From Aureimonas ureilytica DSM 18598 = NBRC 106430 (lineage in GTDB: Bacteria > Pseudomonadota > Alphaproteobacteria > Rhizobiales > Rhizobiaceae), in assembly GCF_000382705.1 (NCBI RefSeq), contig NZ_ARQE01000001.1:601551-665550 (forward strand): DNA of 64,000 bases. The letters run 5' to 3'. This document shows, one piece after another, positions 16,816-26,058 of this stretch (the first letter of the stretch is position 1; every line of letters begins with the position of its first letter). The position numbers were made by a program, and so were the translations under genes. The notes under the pieces are model-generated. The model saw only the letters and a program-made list of their open reading frames with translations, searched no databases and was not told where the DNA came from.

Positions 16816-17618
16816 GGTCGGGGCTCGCTGGAAGGGGCTTCGGCCCCGTTGGACGCGGTGGGTAGAAGGGTCAGCTTGACGCGGTCCCGGAAGGAAATGT
16901 GCTTGCCGCGATCGGAAATCACGACATTGCCCGCCTCGAGGCGTTGATTCGGGGTCGCGATCTCGACCGGGCCGGAGCCCGTCAGGGTTCCATTCTGAAG
17001 CGAAACGTCGGCGCTCGCCAGCTTGATGCGAATGCCGCTCGTGGTTTCCACGTTGATGTCGTCGTAAAGCCGCAGCACTTCGCTGCGCGTGTCGTAGCGC
17101 CCCTTGGCGGCGTCGAGCTGCGCCTTGGTCGTGTCGTCCACGGTCAGATTGGCGCGCACGCCTTCCAGATCGACGCCCGAGCCGCCGAGCGTCTGGATGG
17201 CGCGGTCCGCCAGCATGGAATAGGGCCGGTCGCGCCCGTCGACGCCCGACATGCGCGGGTCCGACATGACGAGGCGCCCGTCCTGAATGGAGGTCGAGGC
17301 GAAGGCGAGGTCGCCCGGCACGCGCCGCGCCGCCCAGGTGACGACGAGCGCCGCCGCCACGATCACGGTCGCGATCGCCGGCAGGCCGACCTTCAGCCAG
17401 CGCACGGTGCGCGAATGCCGGCTCGCCCGGCGGAACTCACGCTCCCGCTGCGCGTCGCGCGCCGTCTCGCCCGGCGTCGCCAGGGCCTGAAGACGCGGGT
17501 CGTCCGCCAGGGGGAGATGATCGGGAGGGGCCTGCAATGGGGTTCGATTCCTCGCGTGTCGCACGAAAACGCGCCCGGCTGTTCCAAGATCGGCCGGGCG
17601 CCCCGTGCGGTCAATCAA
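16812..17618 (-). CDS. lptC: LPS export protein LptC
   Basis: The roughly 268-residue protein has one N-terminal membrane segment (VGLPAIATVIVAAALVVTW) after a basic cytoplasmic stretch. The LptC beta-jellyroll then follows in the periplasm (GRLVMSDPRMSGVD, PYSMLADRAIQTL, DINVETTSGIRIKLASADVSL, GPVEIATPNQRLEAGNVVIS). It hands LPS from LptBFG to LptA. The start is unsure: a TTG at 17618 gives the longest frame and a GTG at 17564 is possible, and neither has a clear ribosome-binding site. A TATAGA element (about 17630) would place transcription very close to the TTG. It is divergent from sppA. Confidence 0.88.
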   Translation of the reverse strand: MIDRTGRPADLGTAGRVFVRHARNRTPLQAPPDHLPLADDPRLQALATPGETARDAQREREFRRASRHSRTVRWLKVGLPAIATVIVAAALVVTWAARRVPGDLAFASTSIQDGRLVMSDPRMSGVDGRDRPYSMLADRAIQTLGGSGVDLEGVRANLTVDDTTKAQLDAAKGRYDTRSEVLRLYDDINVETTSGIRIKLASADVSLQNGTLTGSGPVEIATPNQRLEAGNVVISDRGKHISFRDRVKLTLLPTASNGAEAPSSEPRP

Positions 17619-17797
17619 CGTATCGTGTCGTATCTATAAGTGATATGGGGTTTTTGCATGGTTAAGCGAAGGCTGCGTGATGGCGCGGGTGAGGCGTGCC
17701 CGCGCGGCGCGCGGCGCGCGGCCGCCGCGCCGTTCCGCCGCCGTGGCCTGACGAGGGCGAACCGGGGTTTCCCGGCATGAAGGGCGGAAGCAAACGC

Positions 17798-18760
17798 ATG
17801 GATGCGGACGGCATGATCGATCGGCGGCGCCTGCGGCGCAAGCTCGGCTTCTGGCGGGTTCTGGCCGTCCTCGTCGCGGGTCTGGCGGTGCTGGCCGTGA
17901 CCTATGCGAGCGGCTGGCGGCCCGGCGGCAAGGCTGGGGCGCTGCGCGAGGAGATCGCCCGTGTCGAGGTGACCGGCGTCATCACCGAGGATCGCGACCG
18001 GCTGGAGCTTCTCGAAGAGTTGAAGACCGATCCGCGCGTGCGCGCCGTGATCATCCGCGTCAACTCGCCGGGCGGCACCACGGTCGGCGGCGAAACCCTG
18101 TTCGAGGCGATTCGCCAGCTCGCGGCGGTGAAGCCCGTGGCGGCCGAGATCGGCACGCTCGCCGCTTCCGCCGGCTACATGGTCGCCATCGCGACCGACC
18201 GCGTCGTGGCGCACCGCTCCTCGATCGTCGGCTCGATCGGGGTGATCTTCCAGTATGTGGACGCTTCCGTCCTCCTCGGGCGCATCGGCGTCGAGGTGAA
18301 TGCCGTGAAGTCCTCGCCGCTGAAGGCCGAGCCCTCGCCCTTCGCCCCGGCCGCGCCCGGCGCGCGCGAGATGATCGGGCGTCTCGTGAACGACAGCTAC
18401 GAATGGTTCGTCGGGCTCGTGGCCGACCGGCGGGCGCTGCCCGAGGCCGAAGCGCGGCGTCTGGCCGACGGTTCGATCTTCACCGGCTCGCAGGGGCTCG
18501 ACAACAAGCTGGTGGATGCGCTCGGCGGCGAGGCGGAAATCCGGCGCTGGCTGGAAACCGAGCGCGGCGTGCCGGCGGGTCTGAAGATCGAGGAGCGCGA
18601 ACCCGAGAAGGACGGCTGGGGCCTGTTCGGCTCGGCCCGCTCGGCGCTGTTCGGTCTCCTCGGCCTCGATCCTTCGGCCGGCGATCTCGTGGAAGCGCTC
18701 GGGGGCTCGGGTGGGCACCTTGACGGCATGGTGTCGCTTTGGCAACCTCCGCGCCACTAG
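17798..18760 (+). CDS. sppA: Signal peptide peptidase SppA, S49 family
   Basis: This is a 320-residue, short single-domain SppA. A basic stretch (IDRRRLRRKLGFWR) precedes a membrane anchor (VLAVLVAGLAVLAVTYA). The nucleophile serine lies in GTLAASAGYMVA and the catalytic lysine in NAVKSSPLKAEPSPF. IIRVNSPGGT and SIVGSIGVIFQY are conserved. It degrades cleaved signal peptides in the membrane. ATG 17798 is preferred because GGCGGAAG lies at proper spacing; an earlier in-frame ATG at 17777 is weaker. The gene runs toward ihfB, the usual rhizobial order. Confidence 0.93.
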   Translation: MDADGMIDRRRLRRKLGFWRVLAVLVAGLAVLAVTYASGWRPGGKAGALREEIARVEVTGVITEDRDRLELLEELKTDPRVRAVIIRVNSPGGTTVGGETLFEAIRQLAAVKPVAAEIGTLAASAGYMVAIATDRVVAHRSSIVGSIGVIFQYVDASVLLGRIGVEVNAVKSSPLKAEPSPFAPAAPGAREMIGRLVNDSYEWFVGLVADRRALPEAEARRLADGSIFTGSQGLDNKLVDALGGEAEIRRWLETERGVPAGLKIEEREPEKDGWGLFGSARSALFGLLGLDPSAGDLVEALGGSGGHLDGMVSLWQPPRH

Positions 18761-18863
18761 AGCGAAGCGCCGGGAGGCTCCGCTTTGCGATTGGAAACAA
18801 GGGTTTGCGCGAGATGATCGCGTGCCTTCCCAACCTTGAGACAGCATCCCCGAGGAGCCCGCG

Positions 18864-19142
18864 TTGATCAAATCCGAACTCGTGCAGATCATCGCCAGCC
18901 GCAATCCGCATCTCTACCAGCGGGACGTGGAAACCATCGTGAACGCGATCTTCGACGAGATCACGCAGGCGCTGTGCGAGGGCAATCGCGTGGAGCTGCG
19001 CGGCTTCGGCGCCTTTTCGGTCAAGAACCGCCCGCCGCGCGCCGGCCGCAACCCGCGCACCGGCGAGTCGGTGGAGGTCGAGGAAAAGTGGGTGCCCTTC
19101 TTCAAGACCGGCAAGGAGCTGCGCGAGCGGCTGAACGGCTGA
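18864..19142 (+). CDS. ihfB: Integration host factor beta subunit
   Basis: The 92-residue HU/IHF-family protein starts with TTG ([17 protein letters not shown]) after a GAGGAG site. The DNA-bending beta-arm [30 protein letters not shown] marks it as IHF beta rather than HU. With IHF alpha it bends DNA sharply at promoters, including sigma-54 ones, and rpoN lies 4 kb away. Two small hairpins follow the stop. Confidence 0.95.
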   Translation: MIKSELVQIIASRNPHLYQRDVETIVNAIFDEITQALCEGNRVELRGFGAFSVKNRPPRAGRNPRTGESVEVEEKWVPFFKTGKELRERLNG

Positions 19143-19148
19143 CGGCCC

Positions 19149-19187
19149 GCCGGAGCTTGCCTCCGGCCCGTCGGAGCTGAAGCTCCG
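19149..19187 (+). other. Two adjacent hairpins after ihfB
   Basis: GCCGGAG/CTCCGGC and CGGAGCT/AGCTCCG are two 7-bp hairpins side by side immediately after the ihfB stop. No T-run follows, so they may stabilise the 3' end rather than terminate. Confidence 0.45.
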
Positions 19188-19379
19188 GGGCGGCGGGGCC
19201 GGTTCCCCCGAGGGTGTGCAGACCTCGCCGGCTCGGCGCGATTCGCTTCGGGGGATCGATTATCCCGGCGGATTGACCTGTCGGCCCGGATAGATCATTT
19301 CGGAGCGAGACGCTTGCTTGTCCGGCGCCGCGCCCCATGCTCTCTCAGGGCGTATTCCAAGGTTCGAAGTGGCCATAAG

Positions 19380-19784
19380 ATGATCCTGAAGATCGTTTCC
19401 TTCCTCATCCTCGCGCCGCTCGCGGTGCTGCTCGTGGTGTTCTGCGTCGCCAATCGCGAAGCGATCACGGTGTCCTTCGACCCGATCGGCACGCTGCCGC
19501 AATTCGCCTTCCAGGCGCCGCTCTTCGTGCTGCTCGTGTCCTCGCTGATCGTCGGCCTCCTGCTCGGCGGCTTCGGCACCTGGATGACGCAGGGCCATTA
19601 CCGCGCCAAGGCCGCCAACCGCCGCCGCGAGATCGAGAACCTGCGCCACGAGGTCGACCTGTCGAACGAGCGCCTGCGCCGCCTGCGCGAGGAGCGCGAG
19701 CGCGATCTGGCCGCCCAGGGCCCCGCGCTTCCCGCGCCCGCCAATACTGCCCGCGCCCTGGCGAGCCCCTCGGTCGCGGCCTGA
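19380..19784 (+). CDS. LapA-domain (DUF1049) membrane protein
   Basis: The 134-residue protein has two membrane segments: MILKIVSFLILAPLAVLLVV and APLFVLLVSSLIVGLLLGGF. The motif CVANREAITVSFDP between them is typical of the LapA/DUF1049 family. A cytoplasmic charged helix (RRREIENLRHEVDLSNERLRRLREERERD) follows, probably a coiled coil, then an Ala/Pro tail. In enterobacteria the homologue LapA works with LapB in regulating LPS synthesis through LpxC turnover. Whether this holds here is inference. It follows ihfB, as in other alphaproteobacteria. Confidence 0.9.
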   Translation: MILKIVSFLILAPLAVLLVVFCVANREAITVSFDPIGTLPQFAFQAPLFVLLVSSLIVGLLLGGFGTWMTQGHYRAKAANRRREIENLRHEVDLSNERLRRLREERERDLAAQGPALPAPANTARALASPSVAA

Positions 19785-19884
19785 TCTGATCTCATGAGCG
19801 GGAAGGGCGGAGCGATCCGCCTTTACCTTTTTGCGTTGGCAGGGCCGCCGACGGAACGCCGCCGGCCTTTCTCCCGCCTCGCGC

Positions 19885-20361
19885 TCAGGCCTCGGCCGGC
19901 TGCGCCGCGTCGGCGTCCGCGTCGCCCCGGACATGGGCGGCGAAACAGTCGAAGAACTGGTTGGCGAATTTCTTGGCCGTGGAATCCACGAGCCGCCCGC
20001 CGAGCTGGGCGATCTTGCCGCCGACCTTGGCGTCCACCTCGTAACGCAGCACCGTGTCCTCGCCGTCTTCCTCGAGCTCGACATTCGCGCCGCCCGAGGC
20101 GAAGCCGGCAATGCCGCCCTTGCCCTCGCCGACGATGGAATAGCGCCGGGGCGCGTCCACGTTCTCGATGCGCACCGCGCCCGTGAAGGTCGCCTTGACC
20201 GGCCCGACCTTGGCCACCACCGTCGCCGCCATCTCGTTCTCGCCGACCATTTCCAGGCTCTGGCAGCCCGGAATGCAGCTCTTGAGAACGGCGGGGTCGT
20301 TCAGCATCGCCCAGACGGTGTCTCGCGGCGCGGCGAGCCGATATTCGCCCTTCAGGTCCAT
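19885..20361 (-). CDS. CoxG/SRPBCC family protein (carbon monoxide dehydrogenase subunit G-like)
   Basis: This 158-residue START-like domain has the CoxG signature: MDLKGEYRLAAPRDTVWAML, DPAVLKSCIPGC, KATFTGAVRIENV and the glycine-rich YSIVGEGKGGIAGFASGGANVEL. The start at 20361 is six bases after GGGAGG; an ATG at 20367 directly abuts that site. CoxG helps mature molybdenum hydroxylases, but no CO-dehydrogenase subunits lie nearby, so this is a stand-alone lipid- or ligand-binding member. It is divergent from the RNA methyltransferase gene. Confidence 0.9.
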   Translation of the reverse strand: MDLKGEYRLAAPRDTVWAMLNDPAVLKSCIPGCQSLEMVGENEMAATVVAKVGPVKATFTGAVRIENVDAPRRYSIVGEGKGGIAGFASGGANVELEEDGEDTVLRYEVDAKVGGKIAQLGGRLVDSTAKKFANQFFDCFAAHVRGDADADAAQPAEA

Positions 20362-20519
20362 CGTCATCCTCCCAGACGCCGCTCTCTGTCCCGAACACGG
20401 ACGGCGGCGGTCGTTGATCCCAGAATACGCCCGATCCCTCGCTTGCCAAGCGCCGGAGCGCGCACCACCCTTTGCAGCAGCGTTTGCGAAAAAACGCCTC
20501 CATGCGCTATGAGCCGGCG

Positions 20520-21719
20520 ATGACGAAGAACAGGACCACCCGGCCCGGCGCCCCCAAGCGCCCCGGTCGGCCGGCCGGCGGGGACAGGCCCGGCGGCTTT
20601 CAATCCAAGCGCCCGCCCAAGCGCGCCGAGGCGCAAGGCGGCTCCGAGCGCGAGCCCGCGCGCGAGCGCCGCCCCGCGCGGCCGGCGCCGGACGCCTTCG
20701 CACGCACCGCCGAGGATGCCGCGCCCGCGCCGCGCCTGTCGACCGACGAACTCGGCCGCGAGAACCGGCGCGACCGCCCGGCGGTGGAATGGCCCGCCGG
20801 CGATCGCCCGGCCTTCCGCGCGCCGGTGATCCTGACGGTCGAGCCCGGCGCGGACTATGCGCTTCTCGATTCGGGCGACGGCGAGAAGCTGGAGCGCTAC
20901 GGCCCGCTCACCATCCGCCGGCCCGAGAACCAGGCGATCTGGCCGCGCCGCACGCAGGCCGCCGACTGGGACGGGGCCGACGCGGTCTTCACCGGCGACA
21001 CGGACGAAGAGGGCACCGGCCGCTGGCGCTTCCCGCGCGAGGCGCTCGGCGAAACCTGGCCGATGCGCCAGGACGGGCTCGCCTATCTCGGCCGCTTCAC
21101 CTCGTTCCGCCATGTCGGCGTGTTTCCCGAACAGGCCGTCCACTGGCGCTTCATGACCGACCGGATCGAGGCGAGCCTCCGGGACGACGCCGCGCGCCCG
21201 GTGCGGGTCCTGAACCTCTTCGGCTATACGGGTCTCGCCTCGCTTCTCGCCGCCCGCGCCGGGGCTGAAGTGACGCATGTCGACGCCTCCAAGCGCGCCA
21301 TCGGCTGGGCGCGCGAGAATGCCGAACTGGCGGGCCTATCGACCAAGCCGGTCCGCTGGATCTGCGAGGACGCCGTGCGCTATGCCGAGCGCGAGGTGAA
21401 GCGCGGCACGCGCTACGACATCGTTCTTCTCGACCCGCCGAAATTCGGCCGGGGGCCGAAGGGCGAGGTCTGGCAGATCTTCGAGGACCTGCCCTATCTT
21501 CTCATGCTGATGCGCCAGCTCCTGTCGGAGCGCCCGCTCGCCCTCGTTCTCACCGCCTATTCGATCCGCTCCTCCTTCTACTCGCTCGCCGCCCTGATGG
21601 GCGAGCAGTGCCGGGGTCTGGGCGGCGCCATCGAATCGGGCGAACTCGTCATCCGCGAGGCGGGCGAGGATGCCCGCCTTCTCTCCACCTCGCTCTTTTC
21701 CAGATGGGTGTCCGCTTGA
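20520..21719 (+). CDS. Class I SAM-dependent RNA methyltransferase
   Basis: This 399-residue protein has a 90-residue Arg/Pro/Ala-rich disordered N-terminus. A domain with AIWPRRTQ and the Rossmann methyltransferase core follow. The SAM motif is LNLFGYTGLASLLAARAGAEVTHVDASKRAIGWARENA and the catalytic-region motif is LLDPPKFGRGP, as in rRNA cytosine-methyltransferase-like RlmI/RlmK relatives. The ATG at 20520 is one of two possible starts (the other is 20502). The 3' end overlaps the next gene, another RNA methyltransferase, by 16 bp. Target RNA is unknown. Confidence 0.85.
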   Translation: MTKNRTTRPGAPKRPGRPAGGDRPGGFQSKRPPKRAEAQGGSEREPARERRPARPAPDAFARTAEDAAPAPRLSTDELGRENRRDRPAVEWPAGDRPAFRAPVILTVEPGADYALLDSGDGEKLERYGPLTIRRPENQAIWPRRTQAADWDGADAVFTGDTDEEGTGRWRFPREALGETWPMRQDGLAYLGRFTSFRHVGVFPEQAVHWRFMTDRIEASLRDDAARPVRVLNLFGYTGLASLLAARAGAEVTHVDASKRAIGWARENAELAGLSTKPVRWICEDAVRYAEREVKRGTRYDIVLLDPPKFGRGPKGEVWQIFEDLPYLLMLMRQLLSERPLALVLTAYSIRSSFYSLAALMGEQCRGLGGAIESGELVIREAGEDARLLSTSLFSRWVSA

Positions 21720-22591
21720 GCCGTGACCGCGACGCAGCCTCCTCCGCCCCCGCGACGCGCCGGCCCGACACGGTCGCGCCCGGCCGCGTGAAGGAGGTGA
21801 CGAGCGTTTCCAACCCGATCGTGAAGGACATCCGCAACCTCGCGCTGAAGAAGCATCGCGAGGAAACGGGTCTCTTTCTGGCCGAGGGGCTGAAGCTCGT
21901 TCTCGACGCGCTGGACGCCGGCTGGCGCATCGAAACGCTGGTGGCCGCCAAGACGCAGCTTCACACCGAGCTTCTCCAGAAGGCCGCCGCGCGCACCGTG
22001 GCGCTCGGGGCCGACGTTCTGGAAGCCAGCGACAAGGTGCTCGCCGCCATCGCGCGGCGCGACAACCCCCAGAGCGCCATCGGCATCTTCCGCCAGCGCC
22101 TGCATCGCACGGACGAGATCGATCTCGGCAAGGACGGGCTTCTCGTCGCGCTCGACCGGGTGCGCGATCCCGGCAATCTCGGGACCATCCTGCGCACGGC
22201 GGACGCCGCCGGCGCCAAGGGCGTCGTCCTGATCGGCGAAAGCGTCGATCCCTTCTCGCTGGAAGCGGTGCGCGCCACGATGGGCTCGATCTTCGCCGTG
22301 CCCGTCGTCAGGCTCAGCGAGAACGAGTTCCTGCGCTGGCGCGCCGGCTTCAAGGGCCTCGTCGTCGGCACCCATATGAAGGGCGCGGTGGACTATCGCG
22401 CGCCCGCCTATGGCAAGCGCCCCGCCGTGCTCCTCATGGGCAACGAGCAGAGCGGCCTGTCGGAGGCGCTCGCCGGCGCCTGCGAGACGCTGGTGCGCAT
22501 TCCCCAGGTCGGCCGGGCCGACAGCCTCAATCTCGCCGTCGCCACCGGCCTGATGATCTTCGAAGCGCGGCGCGGGAACCTCGCGCTGTGA
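21704..22591 (+). CDS. TrmH/SpoU family RNA 2'-O-methyltransferase
   Basis: The approximately 295-residue SPOUT enzyme has an N-terminal substrate-binding domain ([28 protein letters not shown]). Three knot motifs follow: [32 protein letters not shown] and [22 protein letters not shown]. It methylates the 2'-OH of a ribose in rRNA or tRNA, with TrmH, RlmB or TsnR as relatives. The start may be ATG 21704 or the TTG at 21716 that overlaps the preceding stop. The end overlaps lspA by 4 bp. The gene joins an RNA-modification pair in front of lspA. Confidence 0.9.
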   Translation: MGVRLSRDRDAASSAPATRRPDTVAPGRVKEVTSVSNPIVKDIRNLALKKHREETGLFLAEGLKLVLDALDAGWRIETLVAAKTQLHTELLQKAAARTVALGADVLEASDKVLAAIARRDNPQSAIGIFRQRLHRTDEIDLGKDGLLVALDRVRDPGNLGTILRTADAAGAKGVVLIGESVDPFSLEAVRATMGSIFAVPVVRLSENEFLRWRAGFKGLVVGTHMKGAVDYRAPAYGKRPAVLLMGNEQSGLSEALAGACETLVRIPQVGRADSLNLAVATGLMIFEARRGNLAL

Positions 22592-23109
22592 CGCGGCTCG
22601 TCAACAATCTGGCGCTCGTCGCCTTCTTCGCCGCCGCCGACCAGATCGTGAAGCTTCTCGTGGTGCGCACCATGGCGCTCGGCGAGGCGATCGAGATCCT
22701 GCCCTTCCTGGCGCTTCTCCATGCCCGCAACGAGGGCATCGCCTTTTCCATGCTGGACGGGTTCCACGACACGGGACTCGCCGTCATCTCGGGCCTCGTG
22801 CTCGCCTTCGTGGTCTGGCTCTGGTGGAACACCGCGCCCGAGCGCAAGCTGACGCATGTCGGCTTCGCGCTCATCGCGGGCGGGGCGATCGGAAATCTGA
22901 TCGACCGGGTCAATCTCGGCTATGTCGTGGACTATATCCTCTTCCACACGCCGGTCTGGAGCTTCGCGGTCTTCAATCTGGCCGACAGTTTCATCACGAT
23001 CGGCGCGGCGCTGATCCTGATCGACGAGTTCCTGGTCGCGCGCCGGCCCAAGGGCGCGGGCCGGGGCGAGACGGGACGCGACGAGACGGGCGCGCCCGAC
23101 AAGGTCTGA
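22588..23109 (+). CDS. lspA: Lipoprotein signal peptidase (signal peptidase II)
   Basis: The 173-residue aspartic protease has four membrane segments. The catalytic aspartates are D106 in [10 protein letters not shown] and D133 in [11 protein letters not shown]. The conserved [14 protein letters not shown] loop is present. It cleaves prolipoproteins after diacylglyceryl transfer. The start is GTG, overlapping the previous stop (GTGA). The C-terminus has a Gly/Arg/Glu tail. lnt, the last enzyme of the same pathway, is in this window at 45.9 kb. Confidence 0.95.
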   Translation: MTRLVNNLALVAFFAAADQIVKLLVVRTMALGEAIEILPFLALLHARNEGIAFSMLDGFHDTGLAVISGLVLAFVVWLWWNTAPERKLTHVGFALIAGGAIGNLIDRVNLGYVVDYILFHTPVWSFAVFNLADSFITIGAALILIDEFLVARRPKGAGRGETGRDETGAPDKV

Positions 23110-23132
23110 TCCCGGCCGAGGAGGCTTCCAGC

Positions 23133-24143
23133 ATGGTGGACGAATTCCGGGCGATCCGGCTCCAGAAGGGCGAGGCTGGCGCGCCGCGCGTCGAAGAGGC
23201 CGTGCTCACGCCGGACGACCTGATGGAGGGCGATGTCGACGTCGCCGTCGAGGCCACCACGATCAACTACAAGGACGCGCTGGCGCTCACCGGCCGCGCG
23301 CCCGTGGTGCGCCGCTGGCCCATGGTGCCGGGCATCGATCTCGCCGGCACGGTCGCGGCCTCGCGCTCGGCGCTCTGGCGCGAGGGCGACAAGGTGATTC
23401 TCAACGGCCATGGCCTCGGCGAAACCCATTGGGGCGCCTATGCGGGCCTGGGGCGCGTCAAGGCCGAATGGCTGGTGCCGCTGCCCGCCCGCTTCTCGGC
23501 CGCTGAGGCCATGGGCATCGGCACGGCCGGCTACACGGCGGCGCTCTGCGTGCTCGCGCTGGAGCGCCACGGCCTGTCGCCCGAGCGCGGGCCGGCGCTC
23601 GTCACCGGCGCGTCGGGCGGAGTCGGCTCGATCGCGGTCGCGCTTCTGGCGCGGCGCGGCTGGCATGTGACGGCCTCCACCGGCCGCCCGGAGGGCGCCG
23701 ACTGGCTGCGGGGGCTCGGCGCGTCCGACATCCTGGATCGCGCCGACCTCGCCGGCCCCGGAAAGGCGCTCGGGTCGGAGCGCTGGGCGGCGGGGGTCGA
23801 CAGCGTCGGCTCGCACACGCTCGCCAATCTCCTGTCCATGACGAAGCGCGACGGCGCGGTGGCCGCCTGCGGCCTTGCCGGCGGCCTGGACCTGCCCGCC
23901 AGCGTCGCGCCCTTCATCCTGCGGGGCGTCGCGCTTCTCGGCGTCGATTCCGTTTATGCCGCACAGGCCGAGCGGCTTCGGGCGTGGGAGCGTCTGGCGG
24001 AGGATCTCGATCCCGCCGTTCTGGCGAGCCTCGTCACGGAAATCGGCTTTGCCGACATCGTGCCCACCGCGACCGCTCTTCTGGAGGGCAAGGTGCGCGG
24101 ACGGGTCGTGGTGACGGATGTCGGTGCTGCAACACGCATATGA
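23133..24143 (+). CDS. acuI: Acrylyl-CoA reductase / YhdH-type zinc-free quinone oxidoreductase
   Basis: The 336-residue medium-chain reductase is of the AcuI/YhdH family. It has a GroES-like N-terminus (VEATTINYKDALALTG, PMVPGIDLAGTV), the EAMGIGTAGYTAALCV stretch, the NADPH-binding TGASGGVGSIAVALLARRGW and a C-terminal GKVRGRVVV. No structural zinc cysteines are seen. AcuI reduces acryloyl-CoA to propionyl-CoA with NADPH in some bacteria, but the exact substrate is not proven here. A GAGGAGG site precedes the ATG. Confidence 0.9.
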   Translation: MVDEFRAIRLQKGEAGAPRVEEAVLTPDDLMEGDVDVAVEATTINYKDALALTGRAPVVRRWPMVPGIDLAGTVAASRSALWREGDKVILNGHGLGETHWGAYAGLGRVKAEWLVPLPARFSAAEAMGIGTAGYTAALCVLALERHGLSPERGPALVTGASGGVGSIAVALLARRGWHVTASTGRPEGADWLRGLGASDILDRADLAGPGKALGSERWAAGVDSVGSHTLANLLSMTKRDGAVAACGLAGGLDLPASVAPFILRGVALLGVDSVYAAQAERLRAWERLAEDLDPAVLASLVTEIGFADIVPTATALLEGKVRGRVVVTDVGAATRI

Positions 24144-24182
24144 CCCTTTGCGATCCATCATGGTTTACGTCATGAAAGGGTC
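24142..24182 (+). other. Inverted repeat between acuI and olsB
   Basis: GACCCTTT (24142-24149) and AAAGGGTC (24175-24182) are perfect 8-bp inverted arms around a 25-nt loop. The left arm includes the acuI stop codon. It may be a weak terminator or a regulator-binding site for olsB. No T-run follows. Confidence 0.45.
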
Positions 24183-24235
24183 GCGAGCACGGCTTATGTC
24201 GGTATGAGCCATAAGCAAGGGCCGGAGGCAGTGAC

Positions 24236-25135
24236 ATGGGTGCTTTCAAGCATATCGACGTGACGCAGGCCCAACCCGTTCGGCTCAAGCAGCCGTTCGG
24301 TGTGCGCATCAAGCTGGGCCGGCCCGCGCCCTTCGATCCGCTGGCTCCGGTCCTCGGCCGGCTCTGCGAGCTGGAGGTTCGGCTGGCGCGCTCGCGCGCC
24401 GAGCTGCGCGAGGCCCAGCAGCTGCGCTACCATGTCTTCTACGAGGAGATGAGCGCCAAGCCCTCGGCCTTCCAGCGCATGACGCGCCGGGACCGCGACG
24501 GGTTCGACAAGTTCTGCGATCATCTGCTCGTCATCGACACGACCCGGCCCGCCGGCTCGCGGATCGTCGGCACCTATCGCCTGCTTCGCCAGGAAAAGGC
24601 CGAACTCGCCGGCAGCTTCTACACGGCCGGCGAATTCGAGATCGAAAGCCTGCTCGCGCGCCACCCCGGCGCCCGCTTCCTGGAACTCGGCCGCTCCTGC
24701 GTGCTGAAGTCCTATCGCGGCAAGCGGACGGTGGAGCTTCTGTGGCAGGGCATCTGGGCCTATGTGAAGCAGCATCGCATCGACGTGCTCTTCGGCTGCG
24801 CCTCGCTCAGCGGCACGGATCTCACCAGCCTCGAAGCCCCGCTCGCCTTCCTGCGCGACCATGCACCGGCGCCGGAAGCCTGGCGCGTGTCGGCCGTGGC
24901 CGGGCGGCGCGCCCGTGTCGGCGGCGAAATTGCCTGCCTCGATCCCAAGCGCGCGCTGGCCAGCCTGCCGCCGCTTCTCAAAGGCTATCTGCGCCTTGGC
25001 GGCTATGTCGGCGAGGATGCGGTGGTGGACCACCAGTTCGGCACGACGGACGTCTTCGTCGTGGTGCCCGTCAAGAACATCAATCCGCGCTATATCCAGC
25101 ATTTCGGCGCCGAAGGCACCCGCTTCGCCGCTTGA
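24236..25135 (+). CDS. olsB: L-ornithine N-alpha-acyltransferase OlsB
   Basis: The 299-residue GNAT-fold protein matches OlsB, which puts a 3-hydroxyacyl chain from ACP onto ornithine to make lyso-ornithine lipid. Signature blocks are LREAQQLRYHVFYEEM, FCDHLLVID, IVGTYRLLRQEKAE, FLELGRSCV, YRGKRTVELLWQGIWAYV and LFGCASLSGTD. The second enzyme, OlsA, could be the acyltransferase at 40.8 kb. Ornithine lipids replace phospholipids under phosphate limitation, but I found no convincing Pho box in the 92-bp upstream gap. A lipid A oxidase-like gene follows on the same strand. Confidence 0.93.
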   Translation: MGAFKHIDVTQAQPVRLKQPFGVRIKLGRPAPFDPLAPVLGRLCELEVRLARSRAELREAQQLRYHVFYEEMSAKPSAFQRMTRRDRDGFDKFCDHLLVIDTTRPAGSRIVGTYRLLRQEKAELAGSFYTAGEFEIESLLARHPGARFLELGRSCVLKSYRGKRTVELLWQGIWAYVKQHRIDVLFGCASLSGTDLTSLEAPLAFLRDHAPAPEAWRVSAVAGRRARVGGEIACLDPKRALASLPPLLKGYLRLGGYVGEDAVVDHQFGTTDVFVVVPVKNINPRYIQHFGAEGTRFAA

Positions 25136-25305
25136 CGGCGCGGCGAGGTTCCATGGCCCCGCGCGGGCCTTGCCGAGCGTCGCACGCCCGCAACACCGCG
25201 TAACATCCCTGTCATCGACGCCCGTTAACCAGAGGGTCGGACGCGGCGAGCCGCGCCCGGGCGCGGCGGTTCGCGCCCGTCTCCGACATGGACGGGATCG
25301 ATCCG

Positions 25306-25995
25306 ATGCGCCTTCCGCTGGCCTGCCTCGCCCCTGCCGCGCTGACCGGTGCGGCGCTGACTCTCGTCGCGATGACGGGCATGGCGCGCGCCGACTACGT
25401 CATCTCGGCCTATGGCGGCTACAATTTCTCCTTCGACGGCACGGTGGACGTCGCGAACGGCCCGTCCACCCATACGCTCGACATGTCCTGGGACGGGCGC
25501 AGCTTCGAGAGCGGCGCGCCTTATTACGGGCTGCGCGGCACGGCCTGGCTAAACCGCTTCGGGCAGCCGAACTGGGGTCTCGCACTCGATTACGCCCATG
25601 CCAAGGTTGCGGCCGACCCGCTGCCGCCGGGCGTCACCACGCTGGAATTCACCGACGGGCTGAATCTGCTGACCGTCAACGCGCTCTACCGAACCCGGCC
25701 GATGGGCCGGGTGACGCCCTATCTCGGGCTCGGCGCCGGCCTCGCCATTCCCCATGTCGAATATCAGGAAGCGGGCGGCCCGCGCACCTTCGAGTATCAG
25801 GTCGCCGGGCCGGCCGTGCAGGCGCTGGCCGGCGCCGACATGGCGCTGACGGATTTTCTCTCGGTCTTCGGGGAATACAAGCTCGCCTATAGCCACAACG
25901 CCGCGCGGCTGGTGAACGGCGGCTCGCTCACCACCGATATCGTCACCAACCAGATCGTGCTCGGCGCGAGCCTTCGCTTCGGCGAGGGCCGGTAG
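25306..25995 (+). CDS. Outer-membrane beta-barrel, lipid A oxidase (LpxQ)-like
   Basis: The 229-residue protein has a signal peptide (cleavage after MARA) and alternating amphipathic strands. Conserved blocks are ISAYGGYNFS, APYYGLRGTAWL, GLALDYAHAKV, LEFTDGLNLLTVNAL, TPYLGLGAGLAIPHVEYQ and the end SLRFGEGR. From memory this set matches proteins annotated as lipid A oxidase in rhizobia, which convert glucosamine of lipid A to 2-aminogluconate in the outer membrane. That activity is inference; the safe statement is an eight-stranded OmpW/OmpX-size barrel. ATG 25306 fits the signal peptide better than 25288. Confidence 0.75.
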   Translation: MRLPLACLAPAALTGAALTLVAMTGMARADYVISAYGGYNFSFDGTVDVANGPSTHTLDMSWDGRSFESGAPYYGLRGTAWLNRFGQPNWGLALDYAHAKVAADPLPPGVTTLEFTDGLNLLTVNALYRTRPMGRVTPYLGLGAGLAIPHVEYQEAGGPRTFEYQVAGPAVQALAGADMALTDFLSVFGEYKLAYSHNAARLVNGGSLTTDIVTNQIVLGASLRFGEGR

Positions 25996-26058
25996 GCGCG
26001 GCGGGGGAGGGGCGGGAAGCGGCGAGCCGGCCTCGCGCCGGCCCGCCAAGGGCGATGC

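Noticed and set aside
17615-18904. 429-codon minus-strand open frame
   Set aside because: It is antisense to sppA, whose motifs are unambiguous.
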